From assembly GCA_022825185.1 (NCBI GenBank), contig JAJDYK010000329.1:1-11625 (forward strand): 11,625 bases of DNA, written 5' to 3'. This document shows, one piece after another, positions 6,975 to 11,625 of the stretch. The translations under genes and the position numbers were made by a program. Positions within the stretch are counted from its first letter, which is position 1; each line of letters opens with the position of its first letter. This DNA is from Candidatus Latescibacterota bacterium (GTDB lineage Bacteria; Latescibacterota; UBA2968; UBA8231). The notes beneath the pieces are model-generated. The model was not told the DNA's origin and ran no database searches. It worked only from the letters and a program-made list of their open reading frames with translations.

Positions 6975-8273
6975 ATGACGACCCTATCCCGTTACGTGCT
7001 TAAAGAGCACGGCTGGCCCTTTGTGCTCGGCTTTGTGCTGATCCTTTTCATCCTGCTGATCGACGTCGTTTTGCAGACGATGGACCAAGTGCTGAGCAAG
7101 GGGCTAACCCTGCTGGCCGCTCTCCAACTTTTGCTTTTCAACTTAGCTTGGATCGTGGCGCTGGCCGTGCCTATGGCCGTGCTCATCGCCGTGCTCATGG
7201 CCTTTGCCCGCCTCGCCGCCGACGGGGAAATCATCGCGGCCAAAGCCTGCGGGGTGAGCTTTTGGTCGCTCCTGCGGCCGGTGCTGGTAGCTGCTTTTTT
7301 GCTCACCCTATTGATGATCCTTTTTAATGACCAAGTTCTTCCGGATTGGAATCACCAAGCCCGCGTCCTATCGTCGAGCTTGCAACGAACGAAAGCCGCC
7401 TTGGTGCTGCGGGAAAAGGAAGGGGTCTTCATACCCAACTTGGGCGATTATCACCTGCTCATCCGCCAGATTGAACCGGAGACTAACGAACTGGCTGGCA
7501 TCGCACTCTACGACGCCTCGCGCCCCGGGCCGCCGGTGATTGTCCACGCCCCTAGGGGACGCCTCGCGCTGTTGGGCGATGGAGCGTACATCCGCTTGGA
7601 GTTGGAGGAAGGCCATGTTCAGCGCGTCGAATCTAGTGAGGAAGAGCGTTTTTTTTACGGCACCTTCGCCCGCCAAGTGCTGCACATCAAGGACGAGCGC
7701 CGCCGCTACGAGCACCGTCCCTCGTCCTATCGCAGCGACCGCGAGCTAGACATCGCGGCCATGCACCGCTTGGTGCTAGAGCGCCGCGGCGAGCAGGAGC
7801 GCGCCTACGGACGCCTCGATTCGATTGCCGCGCGCTACCTCGAATTGCACCAAAGCCAGTTTGCCGACTCTACGGCCAGTGAGCTAGAGCGAGAAAGGGA
7901 ACAGGCGGCCGAGGCGCTGCGCCGACAGTGGCGGCACATAGACCGCCGCGCGGGCCGGATCAACGAGTACTTGGTCGAGATTCACAAGAAGCTATCCATT
8001 CCGGCCGCCTGCCTGATCTTCGCGCTGGTCGGTGCCCCATTGGGGGCGCTGATTCGCCGGCGCGGTGCCGCCGTTTCTGTAGGCATCAGCCTGTTTTTCT
8101 TTTGGATCTACTGGATGTTCCTCATCGGCGGCGAGGAGTTGGCCGACCGCGGCTATATTCCACCGCCGTTGGCGATGTGGGCACCCAATTTAGTCTTCGC
8201 CCTCGTCGGATGGGGGCTGTTGCGGGTGGTTGCGTACGACCGCGCCGGGCACCGAGGGGCGAAAGAGACCTGA
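6975..8273 (+). CDS. lptF: LptF, inner-membrane permease subunit of the LPS exporter
   Basis: LptF pairs with LptG and the ATPase LptB to extract lipopolysaccharide from the inner membrane and pass it to the periplasmic Lpt bridge. The 432-residue protein has the YjgP/YjgQ architecture: TM1 at about 14-34, TM2 at about 52-78, the cytoplasmic coupling segment GEIIAAKACGVS (84-95), TM3 at about 99-118, a periplasmic beta-rich domain from about 140 to 250, then TM4-6 between 341 and 420. The signature HKKLSIPAACLIFALVGAPLG (337-357) marks TM4. E. coli LptF has about 366 residues; the extra length here is mainly a charged helical stretch at about 262-335 rich in Arg, Glu and Gln, probably a coiled coil. 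The ATG start gives a typical N-terminus (SRYVLKEHGWPF), but no Shine-Dalgarno precedes it. It is followed after one base by lptG. The F versus G assignment rests on gene order and the next gene's LptG-like N-terminus. Confidence 0.93.
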   Translation: MTTLSRYVLKEHGWPFVLGFVLILFILLIDVVLQTMDQVLSKGLTLLAALQLLLFNLAWIVALAVPMAVLIAVLMAFARLAADGEIIAAKACGVSFWSLLRPVLVAAFLLTLLMILFNDQVLPDWNHQARVLSSSLQRTKAALVLREKEGVFIPNLGDYHLLIRQIEPETNELAGIALYDASRPGPPVIVHAPRGRLALLGDGAYIRLELEEGHVQRVESSEEERFFYGTFARQVLHIKDERRRYEHRPSSYRSDRELDIAAMHRLVLERRGEQERAYGRLDSIAARYLELHQSQFADSTASELEREREQAAEALRRQWRHIDRRAGRINEYLVEIHKKLSIPAACLIFALVGAPLGALIRRRGAAVSVGISLFFFWIYWMFLIGGEELADRGYIPPPLAMWAPNLVFALVGWGLLRVVAYDRAGHRGAKET

Positions 8274-8274
8274 G

Positions 8275-9348
8275 ATGCGCATCCTCGACCTCTATCTGAC
8301 GCGCCGCTTTCTGTTGTGTCTGGGAATCGCCGTGGTGAGCCTGTTGCTCATTGCGGTGATTATCGATCTCACCGAAAACATCGATACGTTTATCGACTTT
8401 GAAGCTCGTCCCGAGCAGATATTGCTCTACTACGTCTATCGGCTCCCGTACTGGCTCATCTTGACCCTGCCCATCGCCGCGCTGCTGGGCGCACTCTTTG
8501 CCTTGACCAGCTTGGCGCGCCAGAACGAGATCACCGCCATGAAGGCCACTGGCATTAGCCTGTATCGCCTGCTGGCCCCGGTCTTGGCGTGTGCCCTCGC
8601 CGTTGCGGGCGCAGCCTTTTTCTTTACCGATTGGGTGGTGCCGTCCGCGACCTATCGGTACAACCAAATTAGCGATGAGATTAAGTCCTATCATCGCAGC
8701 GATGGGTCTCGTCGCCAAGTGCTGCTCCAAGATGCGGACAACCAGTTCGTGTACGCCCGCAGCTACGATGCGGGGCGGCAACGCGCCGACGAAGTGTCTT
8801 GGGAGCGGCTGCACGGCAACGCGCCGCTGGAGCGCGCGGTGGCCCGGCGCATGGAGTGGCGGGAGGGCACTTGGGTGCTGCTTGAAGGCCGCCGTTTTCA
8901 CTTTGCTGCGGACGAGGCTGTGGCGACTTCTTCCTTCGATACTCTATCCCTGCCGAGTTTATCGTTGCTCCCCAGTGACTTTGCTCGCCAGCAGAAGGAC
9001 CCCGAGGAAATGAACTACACCGAGCTGGCCTCCTACATCGCCCGCGCCACGCTCAACGGGGAGGACGCCACGCGCCAGCGCGTCGATTTGCACCTGAAAA
9101 TATCCTTTCCCCTGACCAGCTTCATCATCATCGCCCTCGGCGCGATCCTCGGTGCCAATGCCCGCCGCGCTGGCTTGGCCAACAGCTTCGGCTTGGGGGT
9201 CCTGATCTGCTTTGTTTACTACAGTTGCGTCAAGGCTGGCCAAGCCCTCGGTTGGAATCAAATCCTCTCGCCTTGGCTAGGCGCGTGGATAGCCAACCTG
9301 TTGTTTGTCGTCTTGGCCTTGGTGCTGCTGTGGCGCGTACACAAATAA
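8275..9348 (+). CDS. lptG: LptG, inner-membrane permease subunit of the LPS exporter
   Basis: This 357-residue protein is the second LPS-exporter permease subunit and matches the usual LptG length. TM1 lies at about 11-31 and is followed by DLTENIDTFI, resembling the DLFENLDKF segment typical of LptG. TM2 is at about 57-79, then the coupling segment NEITAMKATGIS (84-95), TM3 at about 98-118, a periplasmic domain at about 130-255, and TM4-6 from about 276 to 353, with LKISFPLTSFIIIALGAILG as the TM4 signature. The ATG is one base past the lptF TGA, so translation is probably coupled. An in-frame TTG at 8230 would extend it by 15 polar residues inside lptF, which is unlikely given the family's N-terminus. 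The stop codon sits in an A-rich run that forms the U-tract of a minus-strand terminator. Confidence 0.93.
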   Translation: MRILDLYLTRRFLLCLGIAVVSLLLIAVIIDLTENIDTFIDFEARPEQILLYYVYRLPYWLILTLPIAALLGALFALTSLARQNEITAMKATGISLYRLLAPVLACALAVAGAAFFFTDWVVPSATYRYNQISDEIKSYHRSDGSRRQVLLQDADNQFVYARSYDAGRQRADEVSWERLHGNAPLERAVARRMEWREGTWVLLEGRRFHFAADEAVATSSFDTLSLPSLSLLPSDFARQQKDPEEMNYTELASYIARATLNGEDATRQRVDLHLKISFPLTSFIIIALGAILGANARRAGLANSFGLGVLICFVYYSCVKAGQALGWNQILSPWLGAWIANLLFVVLALVLLWRVHK

Positions 9349-9377
9349 AAAGGCCGTTCGCCCGTCGGCGAACGGCC
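9342..9377 (-). terminator. Rho-independent terminator of the HEAT-like gene
   Basis: GGCCGTTCGCC (9352-9362) and GGCGAACGGCC (9367-9377) form a perfect 11-bp GC-rich stem with a 4-nt loop. Read on the minus strand, the stem is followed directly by TTTTTATTTG, a canonical U-tract, so it terminates the gene ending at 9407, about 30 nt upstream. On the plus strand the stem follows the lptG stop codon by three bases but has no T-run after it, so it would be a weaker terminator for lptFG, although the A-run before the stem is typical of bidirectional hairpins. The U-tract overlaps the last codons of lptG in antisense. Confidence 0.85.
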
Positions 9378-9406
9378 CTTGGGGAGACTCGTATTGGAAC
9401 AAATGC

Positions 9407-10402
9407 TCAGCGGATGCCTTGCTCTAGGTGATAGATTTTGAGTTTGAGCGAAGCCGAGCGAGATTTCCAATTTTCAAGGAGGGCGGCCGCTTGCTGCCCT
9501 GCTTGGCCGTCGAGTCTCCCACTTAATCCGACTAATAGCTGTGCTAGGCGAGCGACCTTGTCTTCTGAGGCACCGGAGGTGAGCCGCTCAAAGTGGCCGA
9601 TTAAATCGGCGTCCGACGAGGTGTCGGCGCGTTGGGTGATTCGGTGCAGGAAGCGGGCGTGATTGCGGGCGAAAGCCGCGTCCTCGCCGCACTTGCTGAG
9701 CAGGTGGCGCAGCAGCTTGGCCGATGGAGTCTCTTGGAGGATTTCAGCGGCTATCCGCGCTGCCCGTTGCCAGACGCGGGTGGTCGAAGTCATAGTTTGC
9801 GGCAGCCCGGTTTCGACAAAGAGCGCGAAGAGCGGTATCTGCGGCAAGTGCGCCAAGAACGCGCGCAAGAGGTTCTCATTGGGATCGCACTTGAGGAGAC
9901 AATCGACTGCATAGGGCACCATAGATGGATGCGTGCGGCGCATTTTGTCGAGCAATACGGTCGCGATGTCGGCTGGGAGGCCCGCCGCTAGCGCCTCAGT
10001 GACCGGCGCGAGGGTCTGGCGGCTGATCGGCACGCCTCGCGCTGCTTCGCGGGCGACCGCGCGCTCTTTGCTGGTTAGAAATTGGGCGACTTCGTCGCAC
10101 TGGCGCAGTGCTTGCACCAAGGCTGCGGCTAGTCGGGAATCGAGTTCCTTGTGCGCCAACCGCACGATCCGGCGCAGCAAGCGCAGCGAAGACAGCCAAG
10201 AGCGGTGCTGACTTAAAATGTCGATGGCCGCTAGCCGTCGGTTGTCGCCCGAGTCCTCGGCGATGGTCAAGAGTTGCTCCAAATCGTCCGCGCTGAGCAC
10301 TAGCCCGTGTAGCTGGGCCTGTTCTGCGTGGAGCAATTGGTCTAGCGATGTTTCGGCGACTGGCGCAGCCTGTTGGCGCAAGTCGCGGATGTCCAACACC
10401 AT
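9407..10402 (-). CDS. HEAT/ARM-like helical-repeat protein, function unknown
   Basis: I do not recognise this 331-residue protein as a named family. It has no signal peptide or membrane segment and is probably cytoplasmic. From about residue 40 onward it is built of paired amphipathic helices with regularly spaced Leu and Ala, for example ADDLEQLLTIAED then NRRLAAIDILSQH (39-66), LRLLRRIVRLAH then SRLAAALVQALRQ (73-101), and VTEALAAG with DIATVLLDKMRR (134-156). This is the pattern of HEAT or ARM-type alpha-solenoids, which usually act as protein-binding scaffolds. Other helical-repeat folds are possible. The ATG at 10402 is preferred over a TTG at 10444 because GAGGA lies about 10 nt upstream of the ATG and the longer N-terminus looks atypical. 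It is the last gene before a strong terminator and has its own candidate promoter. Confidence 0.75.
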   Translation of the reverse strand: MVLDIRDLRQQAAPVAETSLDQLLHAEQAQLHGLVLSADDLEQLLTIAEDSGDNRRLAAIDILSQHRSWLSSLRLLRRIVRLAHKELDSRLAAALVQALRQCDEVAQFLTSKERAVAREAARGVPISRQTLAPVTEALAAGLPADIATVLLDKMRRTHPSMVPYAVDCLLKCDPNENLLRAFLAHLPQIPLFALFVETGLPQTMTSTTRVWQRAARIAAEILQETPSAKLLRHLLSKCGEDAAFARNHARFLHRITQRADTSSDADLIGHFERLTSGASEDKVARLAQLLVGLSGRLDGQAGQQAAALLENWKSRSASLKLKIYHLEQGIR

Positions 10403-10574
10403 AGGTTTTTGATCCTCATAGCTATGCCAAAACGAGCGGCACAACCACTAGACTATACAGGAACTGCTCTATGAAATAATGCAAGGGGAAAGTGCTGAAA
10501 TTCATCGTGGGGATAACAAACGTAAAACCCACCCCGCGATAAAGCAAGCGAAAATATTGCGCTCTCTTTGCAGC
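10403..10574. other. 172-bp intergenic gap upstream of the HEAT-like gene
   Basis: This gap follows the lipoprotein gene and precedes the HEAT-like gene, both on the minus strand. It contains a TAnnTTTG-type promoter candidate (10517-10548) and an AT-richer stretch. No clear terminator for the selA-lipoprotein transcript is visible: the best hairpin (10505-10512 with 10533-10540) has a 20-nt loop and no T-run, so read-through into the HEAT-like gene is possible. A 27-codon hydrophobic reading frame (10422-10505, minus) has no ribosome binding site. Confidence 0.7.
10517..10548 (-). promoter_or_regulatory. Candidate promoter for the HEAT-like gene (TAnnTTTG type)
   Basis: On the minus strand TACGTTTG (10524-10517) matches the Bacteroidota -7 consensus TAnnTTTG, and TTG (10548-10546) lies 21 nt upstream in the position of the -33 element. 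Start of transcription near 10512 would leave a leader of about 110 nt before the ATG at 10402. Support is a motif match in the right place and orientation only. Confidence 0.4.
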
Positions 10575-11030
10575 CTATGGAGACGCGCTGGCTACCTCTA
10601 GGCTGAAGGGGTCGGATTCGTCCGCCAAGCGCACATTTAACACCCAATCGCCGTCAATCGAGACCCGGATCTTGCGCCGCACCCGAATCCCGTCAGCCGT
10701 GCGCGGCACGAGTACCAAGTCAAATTCCACCTCTAGACCGGCTGGCAGCACCCCGCCCGAAACCTCCGCGTGCTGGCCGGCCGGTACGTGGGTGCGGACA
10801 ATCCGCGGCGCGTCCGCATCGGTCTCGTTGAGGTACGCCACTTCGAGATCGTAGGCGGTGTGATTGGCGACCGCGACGGTCCCGGGCTGGCTGGTGGGTT
10901 CGGGGGGCGCAGGCTCAGGTGCGAGCGGTGCGGTGGAGTCTTTGCCGCCGCAGCCGCTGAGCAGCCAAGCGGCTAGCAACAGCGCAGTTCCTACTGCGCG
11001 GTAACGTGCAACAATGCTTGGGCGATCCAT
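10575..11030 (-). CDS. Small proline-rich lipoprotein, function unknown
   Basis: This 151-residue protein begins with a basic N-region and hydrophobic core ending in the lipobox LSGC (24-27), so Cys27 should be lipidated by Lgt and LspA. Gly, not Asp, follows the Cys, which in proteobacterial sorting rules would favour the outer membrane. Residues 30-50 are a Pro/Ala/Glu linker. The remainder (about 50-148) alternates hydrophobic and polar residues, including VAVANHTAYDLEVAYLNE and a basic strand pair RVRRKIRVSIDGDWVLNVRL, suggesting a small beta-sandwich of the kind that decorates surface or periplasmic proteins. GAGG lies 4 nt before the ATG. The first 40 bp overlap the 3' end of selA in another frame, so the two are likely co-transcribed and translationally coupled. 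I do not recognise a family. Confidence 0.82.
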   Translation of the reverse strand: MDRPSIVARYRAVGTALLLAAWLLSGCGGKDSTAPLAPEPAPPEPTSQPGTVAVANHTAYDLEVAYLNETDADAPRIVRTHVPAGQHAEVSGGVLPAGLEVEFDLVLVPRTADGIRVRRKIRVSIDGDWVLNVRLADESDPFSLEVASASP

Positions 11031-11625
11031 TCCACCTCGTCGTCGCGCACGGTTCGCATGTCGAGCAGGAGCCGCTCGCGGGCGATGCGGCCGACTACGC
11101 CTTGCCGCCTGAGCTGGCGACCTAGCTGCTCGACCCGGACCGCGCTTGGCTGGAGGGCCACGGCCCGACTGGGAATCTCGGCTAGAGGCAGGGACCCGCT
11201 GCCGGCTTGCGCTAGCGATTCGACCACTTTGAGGCGCAGGGCGCGGCAGACTTCCTCGGGCAAAAGGGACAACAGCCTCTGGGCGCGCTCCTCCAGCGTC
11301 TCAACCGTCGCCCGCAGCATGGCCAGCGCTGGCATGGCCAGCGTTAGCTTGTCCGGCGGTAGGCGATAGAGCGATAATACCGCTTCGAGTGCAGCGTAAA
11401 TCAGCTTGTCGCAGCGCAGGGCGCGCATGAGCGGATTTTGGCGCACCTGCTCTACGTATAGGCGCTGGCCGGCGATGATACCGGCTTGCGGCCCGCCCAG
11501 CACTTTGTCGCCGCTAAAGCTGACCGCGGCTGCTCCGGCCTTGAGACTGGCGGAGACCACCGGCTCGGGCGGTAGCCCCCACTGCTCCAGATCGACCAAG
11601 GCACCACTCCCTAAGTCGTGGACCA
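10991..11625 (-). CDS. selA: L-seryl-tRNA(Sec) selenium transferase, C-terminal half (runs off window)
   Basis: SelA is a pyridoxal-phosphate enzyme that converts seryl-tRNA(Sec) to selenocysteinyl-tRNA(Sec) using selenophosphate. The visible 210 codons correspond to the C-terminal part of a protein usually of about 460 residues; the gene continues past 11625. At the window edge HDLGSGALVDLE matches the conserved glycine-rich stretch. SGDKVLGGPQAGII contains the PLP-binding lysine (codon 11504-11506). NPLMRALRCDKLIYAALEAVLSLY is the following conserved helix region, and the terminal domain ends in RTVRDDEVEWIAQALL. The TTG at 11599 is not a real start because the conserved sequence continues upstream of it. 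The gene's end overlaps the lipoprotein gene by 40 bp. No selB, selC or SECIS element is visible in this window. Confidence 0.95.
   Translation of the reverse strand, partial: VHDLGSGALVDLEQWGLPPEPVVSASLKAGAAAVSFSGDKVLGGPQAGIIAGQRLYVEQVRQNPLMRALRCDKLIYAALEAVLSLYRLPPDKLTLAMPALAMLRATVETLEERAQRLLSLLPEEVCRALRLKVVESLAQAGSGSLPLAEIPSRAVALQPSAVRVEQLGRQLRRQGVVGRIARERLLLDMRTVRDDEVEWIAQALLHVTAQ

Noticed and set aside
8230..8274. Upstream in-frame TTG start for lptG
   Set aside because: It adds 15 polar residues not typical of LptG and lies inside lptF. The ATG at 8275 gives the classic N-terminus and a tight operon junction.
10403..10444. Upstream TTG start for the HEAT-like gene
   Set aside because: The ATG at 10402 has a GAGGA motif about 10 nt upstream, and the extra 14 residues do not resemble the rest of the protein.
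10505..10540. Hairpin TCGTGGGG / CCCCGCGA as a terminator after the lipoprotein gene
   Set aside because: The loop is 20 nt, the minus-strand RNA has a C-A mismatch in the stem, and no U-tract follows.
11058..11369. Plus-strand 103-codon frame opposite selA
   Set aside because: It is antisense to the strongly conserved selA coding sequence and has a low-complexity Ser/Arg composition.

Overview
The window carries six protein-coding genes and looks like chromosome from a high-GC, Gram-negative bacterium of the FCB superphylum (Fibrobacterota, Chlorobiota, Bacteroidota and relatives such as Latescibacterota or Gemmatimonadota). The main grounds are a 2151-residue SprA/Sov homologue, the type IX secretion outer-membrane translocon that is characteristic of this superphylum, and an LptF/LptG pair that implies lipopolysaccharide export. 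Promoter-like TAnnTTTG motifs, resembling the Bacteroidota -7 element, occur upstream of two genes. The GC-rich coding sequence argues against a typical Bacteroidota member. The phylum call is inference; no rRNA or other marker is present.

Layout. Positions 41-6496 (minus) hold sprA, with a GTG start, signal peptide, and a lysine/glutamate-rich heptad-repeat insert encoded by perfect 42-bp and near-perfect 21-bp tandem repeats at 1016-1141. A 478-bp divergent intergenic region (6497-6974) follows. It contains two inverted repeats, three copies of GCGGTCT and candidate promoters in both directions. On the plus strand, 6975-8273 (lptF) and 8275-9348 (lptG) are separated by one base and form an operon. 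Next comes a strong hairpin terminator (9347-9377) whose U-tract lies on the minus strand, so it serves the convergent minus-strand gene at 9407-10402, an unrecognised all-helical HEAT/ARM-like protein. A 172-bp gap (10403-10574) holds a candidate promoter for that gene. Upstream of the gap are a small proline-rich lipoprotein gene (10575-11030, minus) and the C-terminal half of selA (10991 to beyond 11625, minus), which overlap by 40 bp.

How the genes fit together. LptF and LptG form the inner-membrane permease of the LPS transporter. SprA is the conduit through which type IX cargo crosses the outer membrane, and many such cargos are anchored to LPS in organisms with this system. The divergent sprA/lptFG arrangement is therefore a cell-envelope locus and could be co-regulated through the shared intergenic region; that link is inference. 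The selA gene shows that the organism probably decodes UGA as selenocysteine, although no selB, selC or selenoprotein is visible here. I see no mobile element, CRISPR array, tRNA or rRNA. No wholly new system is evident. The most unusual points are the atypical sprA neighbourhood with its possible long structured leader, the variable-looking repeat insert in SprA, the coiled-coil extension of LptF, and the lipoprotein gene overlapping selA.
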